A stretch of DNA of 64,000 nt from an uncultured Rhizobiaceae bacterium (GCA_947259295.1 CAMYMG010000058.1:186001-250000); one strand, 5' to 3'. Counted from the stretch's first letter, positions 11,529-23,324 are shown. A program made the numbers and translations. The notes: generated from the sequence alone by a model not told the origin.

Positions 11529-13121
11529 TCACGCATCGGTCGATTGAAGAGGGGCTTCCTCTTCAGCGACTTCGTCTTCGGTGATCCATCCCGCCTTCAG
11601 CCGTGCGGCCAGAACCATCTGCTCCGCGTCGGCACGCGACACGCCGAAATTGGCAAGCACGCCGGCAAAGAACTGGGTCTCGCCGTCCTTGCGTTCTTTC
11701 CAGCCGACAAGGTCGTCCACCGCGTAGCCGGCGAAGTCCTCGATCGTCTTCACGCCGTCCTCGCCGAGCGTCACCATCATGGCGGTGGTGATGCCCGGGA
11801 TTTCGCGCAATTCGTCCTGGACGCCGAGTTCGGTACGCTTGGCGTCGTGCTCGGACTCGATCTTCTCGAGATAGTCGCGCGCACGCGTCTGGATTTCGAC
11901 GGCGGTGTCTTCGTCAAAGCCGTCGATCGACGCGATTTCGTCCTGCTCGACGAAAGCGACTTCCTCGACGCTGGTGAAGCCTTCCGAGGCCAGCACCTGG
12001 CCGACCATCTCGTCGACATCGAGCGCTTCCATGAAGAGAGTCGAGCGCTCGACGAATTCCTTCTGGCGGCGTTCGGATTCTTCCTGCTCGGTGAGGATGT
12101 CGATATCCCAGCCGGTCAACTGCGAGGCCAGGCGGACATTCTGGCCGCGGCGGCCGATCGCCAGCGAAAGCTGGTCGTCCGGGACCACGACCTCGATACG
12201 CTCGGCATCCTCGTCGAGGACGACCTTGGCGACCTCGGCCGGCTGCAGCGCGTTGACGATGAAGGACGCCGCCGAGGGCGACCAGGGAATGATGTCGATC
12301 TTCTCGCCCTGCAGTTCGCCGACGACGGCCTGGACGCGCGAGCCCCTCATGCCGACGCAGGCGCCGACCGGGTCGATCGAGCTGTCGCGCGACACGACGG
12401 CGATCTTGGCACGTGAACCCGGGTCGCGGGCAACCGACTTGATCTCGATGATGCCGTCGTAGATTTCCGGCACTTCCATGGTGAACAGCTTCGCCATGAA
12501 CTGCGGATGCGTCCGCGACAGGAAGATCTGCGGGCCGCGCTGTTCGCGGCGCACGTCGTAAACATAGGCGCGCACGCGGTCGCCATACTTGAAGTTCTCG
12601 CGGGGGATAAGCTCGTCGCGGCGGATGATCGCCTCACCACGGCCGAGATCGACAATGACGTTGCCGTATTCGACGCGCTTGACCGTGCCGTTGACGATCT
12701 CGCCGATGCGATCCTTGTACTCGTCGAACTGGCGATCGCGCTCGGCCTCGCGCACTTTCTGCACAATGACCTGCTTGGCCGACTGCGCAGCGATACGGCC
12801 GAATTCCATCGGCGGCAGTTGCTCGGCGATGAAATCGCCGACCTCGGCATCGGGATTGCGCTCGCGTGCCGAGGACAACGCGATCTGGCGGCTGTATTCC
12901 TCCACCGTTTCCACGACTTCCATCAAACGCTGCAGCTTCATCTCGCCGGTCGCCGGATTGATGTCGGCCCGGATGTTGGTCTCCTGACCGTAGCGCGAGC
13001 GTGCCGCCTTCTGGATCGCGTCGGCCATCGCCTCGATGACGATTTCCTTGTCGATCGACTTTTCCCGCGCAACCGCATCGGCGATCTGCAGCAGTTCGAG
13101 TCTGTTGGCGCTAACTACCAT
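11529..13121 (-). CDS. nusA: transcription elongation/termination factor NusA
   Basis: NusA binds RNA polymerase and controls pausing, termination and antitermination. The 530-residue product shows an N-terminal polymerase-binding domain (about 1-125), an S1 domain (about 135-200), KH1 and KH2 (about 210-345) and two acidic helix-hairpin-helix repeats at the C-terminus (about 360-500), as usual for proteobacteria. ATG 13121 ([12 protein letters not shown]) follows AGGGAG; an upstream in-frame start would add seven unconserved residues. It lies 54 bases after rimP. Confidence 0.97.
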   Translation of the reverse strand: MVVSANRLELLQIADAVAREKSIDKEIVIEAMADAIQKAARSRYGQETNIRADINPATGEMKLQRLMEVVETVEEYSRQIALSSARERNPDAEVGDFIAEQLPPMEFGRIAAQSAKQVIVQKVREAERDRQFDEYKDRIGEIVNGTVKRVEYGNVIVDLGRGEAIIRRDELIPRENFKYGDRVRAYVYDVRREQRGPQIFLSRTHPQFMAKLFTMEVPEIYDGIIEIKSVARDPGSRAKIAVVSRDSSIDPVGACVGMRGSRVQAVVGELQGEKIDIIPWSPSAASFIVNALQPAEVAKVVLDEDAERIEVVVPDDQLSLAIGRRGQNVRLASQLTGWDIDILTEQEESERRQKEFVERSTLFMEALDVDEMVGQVLASEGFTSVEEVAFVEQDEIASIDGFDEDTAVEIQTRARDYLEKIESEHDAKRTELGVQDELREIPGITTAMMVTLGEDGVKTIEDFAGYAVDDLVGWKERKDGETQFFAGVLANFGVSRADAEQMVLAARLKAGWITEDEVAEEEAPLQSTDA

Positions 13122-13175
13122 TGTCGTCGTCTCCCTGAACATCTTGTCCCGTCACCTACCGGTGCGGGTGTTCGA

Positions 13176-13799
13176 TCAATCCTGCGTTTCTGTGTCTTCG
13201 TCGTCGTCCGGCTCGCCGGCCCGTCGCTTGGCTTCCTTGCGCGCCTGGTTGTCTTTCGACAGAGCGTCGCGGATCAGGTCGTCGGTCAGAATGAGCCTGG
13301 CTTCGGCTATCGTGTCGTAGGGCACGTCGATCTGCCTGGCTGCGCCTTCCGGCACCTGGTCGCGCTCGATCGTGACAGCATCGTCACCAGCGCCGACGAT
13401 CTTGCCCTTGAATCGCTTGCGCTCGGCGACCAGGATCGACGTCTCGACCCGCGCATCGTGCCCTGCCCAATCCAGAAAGTCCGACTTCCTGACCAGCGGC
13501 CGATCGATGCCGGGCGATGACACCTCGAGATGATATGCCTTGTCTATCGGATCCTCGACGTCGAGAGCCGGCGACACCGCACGGCTGACCTCTTCGCAGT
13601 CCTCGACGGTCATGGTGCCGTCTTCGCGCTCGGCCATGATCTGCAGCGTCAGCCCGTTCTGGCCCGACAGCTTGACCCGCACGAGGCGAAATCCGATGGC
13701 GCGAAGCACGGGCTGGACGATCGACGCGACGCGCGCATCGACGCCGCTTTCGCGGATGATGCGATCGTCACCGATGGTTTCGCTAGCCAGAGCCGTCAT
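13176..13799 (-). CDS. rimP: ribosome maturation factor RimP
   Basis: RimP is needed for 30S subunit maturation. The 207-residue product has the two-domain RimP fold: the first with [16 protein letters not shown] and [13 protein letters not shown], then an Sm-like barrel ([10 protein letters not shown]). The acidic C-terminal tail (about 180-207) is an alphaproteobacterial addition. ATG 13799 is preceded by GGTGGAG. It is the first gene of the rimP-nusA-ylxR-infB operon and has its own promoter and a terminator-like hairpin in its leader. Confidence 0.95.
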   Translation of the reverse strand: MTALASETIGDDRIIRESGVDARVASIVQPVLRAIGFRLVRVKLSGQNGLTLQIMAEREDGTMTVEDCEEVSRAVSPALDVEDPIDKAYHLEVSSPGIDRPLVRKSDFLDWAGHDARVETSILVAERKRFKGKIVGAGDDAVTIERDQVPEGAARQIDVPYDTIAEARLILTDDLIRDALSKDNQARKEAKRRAGEPDDDEDTETQD

Positions 13800-13824
13800 G
13801 GTATCTCCACCAGGGCCAGCTAAC

Positions 13825-13856
13825 AAAAAAGAGCGGGACCGGGTGGACCCACTCTT
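13825..13856 (-). terminator. attenuator-like hairpin in the rimP leader
   Basis: On the minus strand AAGAGTGGG (13856-13848) pairs over 9 positions (one G-U) with CCCGCTCTT (13837-13829), and the stem is followed directly by TTTT (13828-13825). It therefore has full intrinsic-terminator form. It sits downstream of the predicted rimP promoter and 25 bases before the rimP ATG, the position expected for an attenuator. It could also end transcripts that read through from outside. Confidence 0.65.
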
Positions 13857-13884
13857 CGTCAAACCGACCAAGAATTTGAACCCG

Positions 13885-13912
13885 ATATAGACTAGGTTTC
13901 CTGAGTTTTCAA
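13885..13912 (-). promoter_or_regulatory. sigma-70 promoter of the rimP operon
   Basis: On the minus strand TTGAAA (13912-13907) and CTATAT (13890-13885) are separated by 16 bases, close to the alphaproteobacterial housekeeping consensus. Transcription would start near 13878 and give a leader of about 80 bases containing the hairpin at 13825-13856. It is the best promoter I see for the nusA-infB block. Confidence 0.6.
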
Positions 13913-13979
13913 GTCCGCAAAGGCCGCGCGCTGCGCGCAACCCGTCCCGCCTCTCTGGCTCAGCGCTCGGCGTTCCGGC

Positions 13980-14681
13980 TCATTTGCGGGTGAATGTCAG
14001 GTAGCATGGGCGTCGCCCTTCGCGCAGCGCCTTGGCCTCGTAGCGCGTCCCCGGCCATCCGGGATAGGGCGTGTTCCAGTCATGCGAGTCGGCCGCCTGC
14101 CACTGGAAAGCGCCGTGCGTCCGGCAGGCAAGCAGCGTCCAGTTCACATAGGTGTCGATGTCGGAGGCAAAGCGGAAGCGTCCGCCGCTGACAAGCACGC
14201 GCGCGAATCGGTCGAGGTTCTCGGGGCCGACGAAGCGGCGCTTCCAATGCTTCTTCTTCGGCCACGGGTCGGGGTAGAGCAGGTCTATGCCGGATAGCGA
14301 CGAGTCGGGCAGCCAGTCGAGCAATTGCGTCGCGTCGTCGTCATGGACGCGCAGGTTGCCGAGCGGCGCCTCCGCTAGCGCCCCCATCAGCTTGGCCATC
14401 GAATTGACGAAAGGCTCGACACCGATGAAACCCGTATCGGGATGAACGGCTGCTTCGTTCAGCAGATGCTCGCCGCCTCCGAAGCCGATCTCCAGCCTGA
14501 CCTGCGACACCTTCCGCTCGAAGAGCGTCCTGACGTCTGCAGGCGCGGCAGCCCGAAGATCGACCGCGTAGCGGCGAAGCCCATCCTCGAGCGCAACCCG
14601 CTGGAGGGGGCTCATCGGCCTGCCCTTGCGGCGGCCGAAGAAGGCTTCAGTTGCCCGGCTGCGCCTGCCCTCGACAGTCAT
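13980..14681 (-). CDS. trmB: tRNA (guanine46-N7)-methyltransferase
   Basis: TrmB methylates G46 in the variable loop of tRNAs. The 233-residue product carries the SAM-binding [10 protein letters not shown] motif (about 64-73), the family hallmark [14 protein letters not shown] (about 136-149) and the C-terminal [12 protein letters not shown]. It starts 13 bases after metK and probably shares its transcript, placing a SAM-using enzyme beside the SAM synthetase. ATG 14681 is used. Confidence 0.96.
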   Translation of the reverse strand: MTVEGRRSRATEAFFGRRKGRPMSPLQRVALEDGLRRYAVDLRAAAPADVRTLFERKVSQVRLEIGFGGGEHLLNEAAVHPDTGFIGVEPFVNSMAKLMGALAEAPLGNLRVHDDDATQLLDWLPDSSLSGIDLLYPDPWPKKKHWKRRFVGPENLDRFARVLVSGGRFRFASDIDTYVNWTLLACRTHGAFQWQAADSHDWNTPYPGWPGTRYEAKALREGRRPCYLTFTRK

Positions 14682-14694
14682 CGGCGCGCCTCCG

Positions 14695-15960
14695 TCAGGC
14701 CGCGATGGCTTCCTTCAGGGCCTTGGCGAGATCGGTCTTCTCCCACGAAAAAGAACCGTCGCGTCCAGCCTTGCGGCCGAAATGGCCGTAGGCCGCCGTC
14801 TTGGCATAGATCGGACGGTTGAGGTCGAGGTGGCGGCGGATGCCGCTCGGCGACAGGTCCATTACCACGCGGAGAGCCTTTTCCAGCTCGGCCTCGTCCA
14901 CCTTGCCGGTGCCGTGGAGGTCGACATAGACCGACAAAGGCTGGGCAACGCCGATCGCATATGAGAGCTGGATGGTGCAGCGATCGGCGAGCTTGGCCGC
15001 CACGACATTCTTGGCGAGATAGCGCGCCGCATAGGCAGCCGAACGGTCGACCTTTGTGGTATCCTTGCCGGAGAACGCGCCGCCGCCATGCGGTGCCGCG
15101 CCGCCATAGGTGTCGACGATGATCTTGCGACCGGTCAGGCCGGCATCGCCGTCGGGACCGCCGATGACAAATTTTCCCGTCGGGTTGATGTACCAGTTGC
15201 AGTCGTCGGCGATCTTCAGGTCGCCGAGCGCCTCGCGGATGAAGGGTTCGACCACCTTGCGGACCTTGGCGGAACCCCAGCTGCCGTCGAGATGCTGCGT
15301 CGACAGCACGATCTGCGTCGCCTCTGCTGCCTTGCCGTCGATATAGCGAACGGTCACCTGGCTCTTGGCATCGGGCCCGAGCTTGCCGACGTCACCTTCG
15401 CCGGCATGGCGGCCGGCGGCGAGCAGTTCGAGGATCTTGTGGCTGTAGTAGATCGGCGCCGGCATCAGGTCGGGCGTCTCGCGGCAGGCGTAGCCGAACA
15501 TGATGCCCTGGTCACCCGCTCCCTCCTCGCCCTGGCGGTCGGCGGCATTGTCGACGCCCTGGCCGATATCCGGCGACTGGCCATGCAGCAGCACGTCGAT
15601 CTTGGCGGTCTTCCAGTGGAAGCCATTCTGCTCGTAGCCGATGTCGCGGATTGCCTTGCGAGCAGCCGACTTGAACTTGGCAGGATTGACCACGGGATGC
15701 CCCGTCGCGTCCATCAGGACCGCGCCGGCCTTGTCCTTCTTCAGCAGGGTTTCCGGAACCCGGACCTCGCCGGCGATGACGACACGGTTGGTCGTGGCCA
15801 GCGTCTCGCAGGCGACCCGCACCTTCCACGGGTCCATGCCGGTCTTCTTGGCCTCACGGTACACCAGATCGACGATTTCGTCCGAAATCCGGTCACAAAC
15901 CTTGTCAGGATGACCTTCGGATACCGACTCCGACGTGAAGAGATAGTTTTGCCGCGCCAC
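14695..15960 (-). CDS. metK: S-adenosylmethionine synthetase
   Basis: MetK makes SAM from methionine and ATP. The 421-residue product begins with [15 protein letters not shown] and contains the family motifs [12 protein letters not shown] and [16 protein letters not shown]. The start is GTG 15960 (V-A-R-Q-N), preceded by GAGGGG; no ATG lies in the right place. A promoter candidate is at 16015-16043. A small hairpin (TCGGC/GCCGA, 15985-15998) lies in the leader, but I see no SAM riboswitch of a type I can recognise. Confidence 0.97.
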   Translation of the reverse strand: MARQNYLFTSESVSEGHPDKVCDRISDEIVDLVYREAKKTGMDPWKVRVACETLATTNRVVIAGEVRVPETLLKKDKAGAVLMDATGHPVVNPAKFKSAARKAIRDIGYEQNGFHWKTAKIDVLLHGQSPDIGQGVDNAADRQGEEGAGDQGIMFGYACRETPDLMPAPIYYSHKILELLAAGRHAGEGDVGKLGPDAKSQVTVRYIDGKAAEATQIVLSTQHLDGSWGSAKVRKVVEPFIREALGDLKIADDCNWYINPTGKFVIGGPDGDAGLTGRKIIVDTYGGAAPHGGGAFSGKDTTKVDRSAAYAARYLAKNVVAAKLADRCTIQLSYAIGVAQPLSVYVDLHGTGKVDEAELEKALRVVMDLSPSGIRRHLDLNRPIYAKTAAYGHFGRKAGRDGSFSWEKTDLAKALKEAIAA

Positions 15961-16014
15961 GGGTGTCCCCTCTTGAAAATCCGATCGGCGGAAGCCGAAC
16001 TCAGGCGGGGAACG

Positions 16015-16043
16015 TGTTAGCGACGCGGGGCGCATCTCGTCAA
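16015..16043 (-). promoter_or_regulatory. candidate metK promoter
   Basis: On the minus strand TTGACG (16043-16038) and CTAACA (16020-16015) are 17 bases apart, between the regulator gene and metK. The -35 box is good and the -10 box is moderate. It would give a leader of about 48 bases. Confidence 0.4.
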
Positions 16044-16105
16044 GCTGCCATTGGCGACCCCGCACAAGGCCAGCCGAACCGGCACGGCAGGGGACGAGGT
16101 GGCGG

Positions 16106-16522
16106 TCAGCCTGGCTCGTCGGCTAGGGTCTTGACGAGCTCGATGAGTTTGCGTCGCACCTTGGCATCGGAAATCTTCACGAAGGCCCGGTTGAGCTGAA
16201 GGCCCTCTGCGCTGGTGCAAAACTCGAGCGCAAATGCAGCCGATGCGTCCTCGGAGAACCCCCCGACCGACGCGGCTTCCTGGCCCGGCAGATCCTCGAA
16301 CAGGAAGGCTACCGGGATGCCCAGGATGTTGGCGATGGCCTGCAGCCGGCTGGCGCCGACGCGGTTGGTGCCCTTTTCATATTTCTGGATCTGCTGAAAC
16401 GTGATCCCGAGACTCTCGCCGAGTTTCTCCTGGCTCATGCCGAGCATGTTGCGGCGCAGTCGAATACGGCCCCCTACGTGAATGTCCGTCGGATTCGGTT
16501 TCTTCTTGTTGCTTTCTGTCAT
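16106..16522 (-). CDS. praR: XRE-family regulator, PraR/PhrR-like
   Basis: The 138-residue protein has an N-terminal HTH_3 domain (about 14-72; [20 protein letters not shown] then [13 protein letters not shown]) and a C-terminal helical part of unknown role. Its position between lnt and metK matches the rhizobial regulators PhrR (low-pH induced, beside actA, an lnt homologue, in Sinorhizobium) and PraR (represses quorum-sensing and surface genes in Rhizobium and Azorhizobium). ATG 16522 follows GAGGAAAAA. The DNA-binding role is secure; the orthology is inferred from context and size. Confidence 0.75.
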   Translation of the reverse strand: MTESNKKKPNPTDIHVGGRIRLRRNMLGMSQEKLGESLGITFQQIQKYEKGTNRVGASRLQAIANILGIPVAFLFEDLPGQEAASVGGFSEDASAAFALEFCTSAEGLQLNRAFVKISDAKVRRKLIELVKTLADEPG

Positions 16523-16622
16523 TTTTTCCTCGCCGATCGTCGACGGGCTTGATGAAGCTACGCTCACTCACTCCGATCGAACCCCCGATATAGCGCCGCC
16601 ACGCCATTCCGATCAGGGCTAA

Positions 16623-16651
16623 ACTATGAGAATCCGAAACGATCCTGTCAA
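16623..16651 (-). promoter_or_regulatory. promoter of the XRE regulator gene
   Basis: On the minus strand a perfect TTGACA (16651-16646) and CATAGT (16628-16623) are 17 bases apart. The -35 box overlaps the last codons of lnt. The leader would be about 94 bases. A second -10-like CTATAT lies nearer the gene but lacks a matching -35. Confidence 0.55.
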
Positions 16652-18237
16652 ATGGTGCGCACTCCCTGCCAGACCCTGCCAATGGCGGCCAGACCTCCGA
16701 ATATCAGCAATATCGCAAAGCCGACGATCCTTGCCCGCGGAAACGAAGACGGGAGCGGTTCTGAAATGACTATTTTGGTGTCGACTATGCCGCGCACGTT
16801 GAGCGCAAGGGCATCGACGACCCGTCCATGCGAGTCGATGACACCGGAAATGCCGGTATTGGCGGCCCTCAGCAAAGGCATCGCATTTTCCACCGACCGA
16901 ACCTGAGCCTGGCGAAAATGCTGGTAGGGACCGGGCGTATCTCCGAACCAGGCGTCGTTGGTCACGTTCACAATAACCGTAGGTGACGTAACGTCAACCG
17001 CCACGAGATTCGGGAAGATGATTTCGTAGCAGATGAAGGGCAGCGCCTCGATTCCGCCTGGCAGGCGCATCGGGTGGCGTTCGCTGCCCGCAACGAAGTT
17101 CATCGGCCCGGCGACGAGCTGCTCGACGCCAAACCGTGCCAGCAGGCCCGCAAACGGCAGGTACTCGCCGAAAGGCACCAGATGCACTTTGTCGACGGCG
17201 TCGACGATCTCCCCGCTGTCGTCGATCGCTATCACCGAGTTGTAGTAGCGCAATCCACTGCCGCCGCTGCCCGGTTCGGAGCGTACGGCGCCGGTCAGCA
17301 GGATCTGGCCCGGCTTCAGCATTTCGCCGATGGCAGCCAGTCCATCGGGCCGGTCCGTGAACAGGAAGGGCACCGCCGTCTCCGGCCAGATGATCAGCTC
17401 GGGCGGTTCTTCTCCCTCTTCAGGCGGACGCGCTGAAAGCTCCAGCGTCGTGGCGAATACCCGGTCACGCACGCTGTCGTCCCACTTTTCGGACAAGTCG
17501 ACGGCAGGCTGCACGATGCGCACAGCAAGCGGCTTGCCGGTTTCGGGTTCGGCCGCGTTGAGACGGAAGAAACCGTAGCCAGCATGCGCGACCACCAGAA
17601 CCAATCCCGCAAGCAGTCCGACGCGCAGGTTCCGCCGCGCCGCCAGCAGGGCGGGCAGCGAGAAGACGAACACGGCCAGCACGTTGATGCCGGTGACGCT
17701 GGCCAGCGTGACGCTTTGCATCAGCAGCGGTGTCGGCATTGCGGCAAAGCCGATCGGGTTCCAGGGAAATCCGGTAAAGAGGAAGGTCCTGAGCCATTCG
17801 ATCAGACCGAAGGCAAAGGCCAGCGCAACGATGCGGGTGATGTTGTCGGTCCAGAAGACCCAGGCAAGCGCACAGGCGAAGGCGTAGAAGAAGGCGAGCA
17901 GGGCGGGAATGCCCAGAACCGCAATCGGCAGGGCCCAGGCAAAACTGTCGGCCTCGACCAGAAGCGCATTGCCGATCCACCACAGCCCGGCCAGAAAAAA
18001 GCCGAAACCGAACCACCAGCCGATCGAGAAAGCCGGAGCAAGCCGCCTCCTGAGACCCGCCGGACGCGGAACGGTCGCACCGTCGAGCAGCCAGACAAGG
18101 ACCGGGAAGGATACGAACCCTGCCGCGAAGAAATCGAAAGGCGCCTGGGTCAGCACGGCCAGCGCGCCGGCAGTGAATGCCACCAGGGCGCGGCGCCAGC
18201 CCCAAAGCAGAATTATCCGCCCCGCCAGACGCTCCAT
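16648..18237 (-). CDS. lnt: apolipoprotein N-acyltransferase
   Basis: Lnt adds the third acyl chain to lipoproteins on the periplasmic face of the inner membrane. The 529-residue product has about six to seven N-terminal membrane helices (to about 225), a nitrilase-type domain and a final C-terminal helix. The catalytic triad is visible: Glu286 (WPETAVPF), Lys350 ([14 protein letters not shown]) and Cys403 (ICYEIIFPN). It completes the lipoprotein pathway with lspA at 43.9 kb. It stands after corC, in the order usual for alphaproteobacteria. Confidence 0.96.
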   Translation of the reverse strand: MERLAGRIILLWGWRRALVAFTAGALAVLTQAPFDFFAAGFVSFPVLVWLLDGATVPRPAGLRRRLAPAFSIGWWFGFGFFLAGLWWIGNALLVEADSFAWALPIAVLGIPALLAFFYAFACALAWVFWTDNITRIVALAFAFGLIEWLRTFLFTGFPWNPIGFAAMPTPLLMQSVTLASVTGINVLAVFVFSLPALLAARRNLRVGLLAGLVLVVAHAGYGFFRLNAAEPETGKPLAVRIVQPAVDLSEKWDDSVRDRVFATTLELSARPPEEGEEPPELIIWPETAVPFLFTDRPDGLAAIGEMLKPGQILLTGAVRSEPGSGGSGLRYYNSVIAIDDSGEIVDAVDKVHLVPFGEYLPFAGLLARFGVEQLVAGPMNFVAGSERHPMRLPGGIEALPFICYEIIFPNLVAVDVTSPTVIVNVTNDAWFGDTPGPYQHFRQAQVRSVENAMPLLRAANTGISGVIDSHGRVVDALALNVRGIVDTKIVISEPLPSSFPRARIVGFAILLIFGGLAAIGRVWQGVRTI

Positions 18238-18361
18238 GCACTGTCCCGTTCAAGCCATCGCCCGTGCCGCCGCCCCGGCGAATCCGGGTTGGGCAGGGCC
18301 GTGAGAATCACGAGCGAAGCTTTAGCAGATGGACGGGCCGTTCCAAACGGCCTGGCCAGGA

Positions 18362-19444
18362 TCAGGAGGCCGGCTGGTCAGCGCGGGCCGCCCGACGCCG
18401 ACGTTCGGCCTTGAGGATGTTGACGATGCGCACACGCTTGACCCGCCTTGGATCGGCGTCAAGAACATGGAACTCGAAGCCGGGAATCGCCTGGACGACT
18501 TCGCCGCGCGCCGGAACCCTGCCCAGCGTGTTGAAGATCATGCCGCCGATCGTGTCGACATAGTCGCCGTGCTCTCCCGCCGCGAAATCCTCGCCGATCA
18601 GCTTGGCGACGTCCTCGATCTCGGCCTTGCCGTCGACGACGAACACGCCGTCGCCCGACTGGGTGATCATCGGCTCGTCCTCGTCGTGCTCGTCCTCAAT
18701 GTCGCCGACGACCATCTCGACGATGTCCTCAAGCGACACCAGCCCGTCGGTGCCGCCATATTCGTCGATGACCAGCGCCATCTGCGTGCGCGCGGCCTGC
18801 ATCCTGGCCATCAGGTCGGATGCCAGCATCGAGGGCGGAACGAACAGCACGGTGCGGATCAGGTTGAGTTCGCCGATCGTCTTGGAAAGGTCGACATTGG
18901 CGAGGTCGAGGGACACTGCGGCCGGCTTCTTGGTCGCCCGTCCCTTGCGTGCCTTGGCGACCTTGGTGATGTTGGCCAGCACGTCGCGGATATGGATCAT
19001 ACCGCGCGGATCGTCGAGCGTTTCGGAGTAGACCGGCATGCGGGAATGGCCGGACTGCTCGAACACGACCATCAAATCGCCGAGCCTGGTATTGATCTCC
19101 ACCGCTTCGATATCGGCACGCGGGATCATCACGTCCTCGACCCGCACCTCACGAAGCCGCAGGATGTTGTGCAGCATGGCTCGTTCGCCGGGCGAGAAGG
19201 AATCGGTGGACGTTTCGGTTTCGGCCAGGGCATCGGCAAGTTCGTCGCGCAGGTTCGAACCGTTGCGTTGCCGAAAAAGACCTGAAAGGCGCCCAAACAG
19301 CGTCGACCGTTCGGCCGAGCCCTCATGCGACGCGCTGGTACTCGGACCTTCTTCCGTGTTGTCGGAAGCGGATTTAGCGCCGCCGGCTTCGGGCTTGGCG
19401 GCAGTCTCGGGAATCTCGTTCATCGTCGTCCGGTTGGTTTCCAT
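18362..19444 (-). CDS. corC: CorC/TlyC-type hemolysin-family protein with CBS domains
   Basis: The 360-residue soluble protein has a pair of CBS domains (about 95-220; VEDVMIPRADI and IHIRDVL are typical) and a C-terminal CorC_HlyC transporter-associated domain (about 240-325). No DUF21 membrane domain is present, so it is the CorC type, linked to magnesium/cobalt efflux in enterics. The first ~75 residues are low-complexity and poorly conserved. Met8 (19423) is an alternative start. It lies 5 bases after ybeY in the phoH-ybeY-corC-lnt order. Confidence 0.88.
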   Translation of the reverse strand: METNRTTMNEIPETAAKPEAGGAKSASDNTEEGPSTSASHEGSAERSTLFGRLSGLFRQRNGSNLRDELADALAETETSTDSFSPGERAMLHNILRLREVRVEDVMIPRADIEAVEINTRLGDLMVVFEQSGHSRMPVYSETLDDPRGMIHIRDVLANITKVAKARKGRATKKPAAVSLDLANVDLSKTIGELNLIRTVLFVPPSMLASDLMARMQAARTQMALVIDEYGGTDGLVSLEDIVEMVVGDIEDEHDEDEPMITQSGDGVFVVDGKAEIEDVAKLIGEDFAAGEHGDYVDTIGGMIFNTLGRVPARGEVVQAIPGFEFHVLDADPRRVKRVRIVNILKAERRRRAARADQPAS

Positions 19445-19449
19445 TCCTG

Positions 19450-19938
19450 TTACGCGTAGGGATCGGGAATGGCAAGTCTGGCAAGCGCGGCCCGCTCCAT
19501 CCCCTCCATCGTCTCCGCGTCCTCGTCATTTTCATGGTCGTGTCCGAGAAGGTGAAGCACGCCATGGATCACGAGATGGGTGATATGGTGCACAAGCGGC
19601 TTGCCTTCCAGTGCTGCTTCGCGCTCAACCGTCTCGAAGGCCAGGACGATATCGCCGAGCATGGGCGGCAGGGGATCACCCGGACTATACGGAAATGCCG
19701 GAAACGACAGGACGTTCGTCGGCGCGTCCTTGGCCCGCCATTCGGCATTCAACTGCCTGATGTGCGGATCGTCTGAAAAGACGACGCTCAGTTCGCTGCC
19801 TGAACCGGCAGCAAATTCAACGTCTTCGACGGCACTGGCGACCGCCGCCTCGACCAGGCTGCGCAACTTCGCCTTCGCCGGCCAGGATCCCGCCTCCACC
19901 AGCACATCGATATCTATCTGGGGCGGGGCTGAAGACAT
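19450..19938 (-). CDS. ybeY: endoribonuclease YbeY
   Basis: YbeY is a metal-dependent endoribonuclease for 16S rRNA 3' maturation and ribosome quality control; it also affects sRNA regulation in Sinorhizobium. The 162-residue product carries the zinc-binding motif [11 protein letters not shown] and the TNVLSFP motif before it. ATG 19938 ([10 protein letters not shown]) was chosen because the upstream part of the open frame overlaps phoH and is not family sequence. It follows phoH by 28 bases. Confidence 0.96.
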   Translation of the reverse strand: MSSAPPQIDIDVLVEAGSWPAKAKLRSLVEAAVASAVEDVEFAAGSGSELSVVFSDDPHIRQLNAEWRAKDAPTNVLSFPAFPYSPGDPLPPMLGDIVLAFETVEREAALEGKPLVHHITHLVIHGVLHLLGHDHENDEDAETMEGMERAALARLAIPDPYA

Positions 19939-19966
19939 GCGAAAGCCGGCGCGCTGCGCCGGCCCC

Positions 19967-21033
<1,067 letters not shown>

Positions 21034-21037
<4 letters not shown>

Positions 21038-22431
21038 GCCGGAACGGCGAACAGGCTGCTTTGGCCTGCATTGATGATTCGCACACTCACAATGTCACCG
21101 ATTTCGCCGGCAGTTTCATCAACAATAACCGGCTGCAGCCATGGCGAGCGTCCGACCCTCTGGCCGGGCTTACGGCCTGGCTTTTCGATCAGCGCGTTCA
21201 TCGTCGTGCCAACCAGCCGGGCGGTGAAATCGCGCTGCTGCTCGAGAAGCAAGGCCTGCAGCCGCTGCAGCCGCTCGTCCTTCACCGCTTCCGCCACGTG
21301 GCCGTCCATTTCCGCGCCAGGCGTGCCGGGGCGCGGCGAATATTTGAACGAGAATGCCTGAGCATAGCCGACCGTCCGCACCAGTTGCATCGTGGCTTCG
21401 AAATCGCTTTCCGATTCACCCGGAAATCCGACGATGAAGTCTCCCGACATGGCGATATCGTTCCGCGCCGTGCGGATGCGGTCGATCAGGCGGAGATAGT
21501 CGTCGGCCGTGTGACGCCTGTTCATCGCCTTGAGAACCCGGTCGGAGCCGCTTTGCACCGGAAGATGCAGGTAGGGCATCAGCGCCGGCAGGTCGCGGTG
21601 CGCGGCAATCAGCGCGTCGTCCATGTCGCGCGGATGGCTGGTGGTGTAGCGGAGCCGGCTGAGACCGGGGATATCCGCCAGGGCGAACAGCAGCCGGCCA
21701 AGCCCCCATTCCGTGCCGTCGGGCCCCAGGCCGTGCCAGGCGTTGACGTTCTGGCCGAGCAGAGTGACTTCACGGACGCCGCTGTCGGCCAGCCTCTCGG
21801 CTTCCGCAAGGATCTGCGAAACCGGCCGCGAAACTTCGGAACCGCGGGTATAGGGCACGACGCAGAAGGTGCAGAACTTGTCGCAGCCTTCCTGCACCGT
21901 CAGAAACGCCGTCACGCCCCTACTGACGATCTCAGCGCGGCGCGGCGCCGGCAGATGCTCGAACTTGTCCTCGATCGCATAGGTTGTTTCGACGATCTTC
22001 TCGCCGTCACGCACCCTGCGCAGCGCGTCGGGAAGCTTGTGGTAGGTCTGCGGACCGATGACCAGATCGACCGCCCCCTCGCGCCGCATGATTTCCTGTC
22101 CTTCGGCCTGCGCCACGCAGCCGGCGACGCCGACGATCGTCTCCAGCCCCCGCCTACCCCGTTCCGCCTTCAGACCTCGGATGCGCCCGAGTTCCGAATA
22201 GACCTTCTCGGCAGCCTTTTCCCGGATGTGGCAGGTGTTGAGGAGAACGAGGTCTGCCTCCTCCATCGTTTCTGTCCCGACATAGCCGTCGGCCGCCAGC
22301 GCATCGGTCATGCGCTGGGAATCATAGACGTTCATCTGGCAGCCATAGGTCTTGATGAAGACCTTGCGGGTCCCGCTTGCCTGATCCGTTGCCGGATCGC
22401 CGCCATGCGCGGTGAGCTTCTCTAGTTCCAT
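21034..22431 (-). CDS. miaB: tRNA-2-methylthio-N6-dimethylallyladenosine synthase
   Basis: MiaB adds the methylthio group at C2 of i6A37 in tRNAs. The 465-residue product has the MTTase N-domain ([19 protein letters not shown], about 19-37), the radical-SAM motif CDKFCTFC and a C-terminal TRAM domain. ATG 22431 gives the normal start region; ten upstream codons in the open frame are unconserved. It follows the acyltransferase gene by 57 bases. Confidence 0.97.
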
Positions 22432-22488
22432 ATCGCGGCTTCTAGCGGCTTCCTGCGGCAAAAAACAGTCGATTTTGCCGTTTGGCGA

Positions 22489-23289
22489 TCACTGGCTCGG
22501 GCGCGGATCGCGAAGCGCTGCCTGCATCATCGCATGAACCTGACTTTCCACCTGCCTCGCCGCCTCCTTACGCCTCGTTCCGGCTGAGAAGGCGATCGGC
22601 TGGCCGAAATGCAGTTCGACGTCGATACCGCCGCCACGCAGCAACCCGGACAGATGGGGCCACAAATCGGTGTCGCCTATCCAGGCGGCCAGCGGACGGT
22701 GCAGCCGTCCCATCGGGACGCCGTGAATGCGGGTGTAGACGATCGCTACAGGCTGGATATGCACGGTCTCGCGCATGCCGTTCTCGATCGCCTTGCTGGC
22801 GGCGCCGAACAGCGAACTCTTGAACGGCAGGATCATGTTGCCGTCGCCCGTCGTGCCTTCGGGGAACAACACGATGGGCTGGTCGCCGGCCATCCGCTGC
22901 GCGATCTCGTCGGCCTGCTCGCCGGTCTTGCGCCGCCGCGACCGCTCGACATAGATCGGCCGCTGCAGCCGGAACAGCCTGCCAATGACCGGCCAGGCGT
23001 CGATGTCGGACTTGGCGATGAAGGTCATGTCGAACAGCGAGGCCATGACCTCGATGTCGGTCCAGGATATGTGGTTGGAGGCAATCAGCAGGGGGCGCTT
23101 CTTGGTCAGTTCGCCCATCACGTGGATGCGCAAGCCGAGCGCCTTGACGTTGACCTTGTGCCAGAGGCCGCGGGCAAAGTTCTCGCTGTACCAGCCGGTA
23201 CGCATGGCAAGGATCTGCACAGGCACCAGGAGAAGTGTCGCCATGACGACGCCGGTCAGCGCGACAACAAACCTGGCCCAGCCGATCAT
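22489..23289 (-). CDS. plsC: 1-acyl-glycerol-3-phosphate acyltransferase family protein
   Basis: The 266-residue protein has an N-terminal hydrophobic anchor (about 5-30) and the PlsC motifs NHISWTD (HX4D) and FPEGTT. It likely acylates lysophosphatidic acid or, as for rhizobial paralogues such as OlsA, lyso-ornithine lipid; an OlsA role is worth considering because olsB lies at 48 kb in the same window. ATG 23289 was chosen; the longer open frame upstream is a shadow of rimI. It sits 35 bases after rimI. Confidence 0.88.
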   Translation of the reverse strand: MIGWARFVVALTGVVMATLLLVPVQILAMRTGWYSENFARGLWHKVNVKALGLRIHVMGELTKKRPLLIASNHISWTDIEVMASLFDMTFIAKSDIDAWPVIGRLFRLQRPIYVERSRRRKTGEQADEIAQRMAGDQPIVLFPEGTTGDGNMILPFKSSLFGAASKAIENGMRETVHIQPVAIVYTRIHGVPMGRLHRPLAAWIGDTDLWPHLSGLLRGGGIDVELHFGQPIAFSAGTRRKEAARQVESQVHAMMQAALRDPRPSQ

Positions 23290-23324
23290 TGCACGCCCAG
23301 AACTCCCCGCAACCGGTTCATTGG

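Noticed and set aside
15961..16105. SAM-type riboswitch in front of metK
   Set aside because: Only a 5-bp hairpin is visible; none of the SAM riboswitch core motifs I know could be found.
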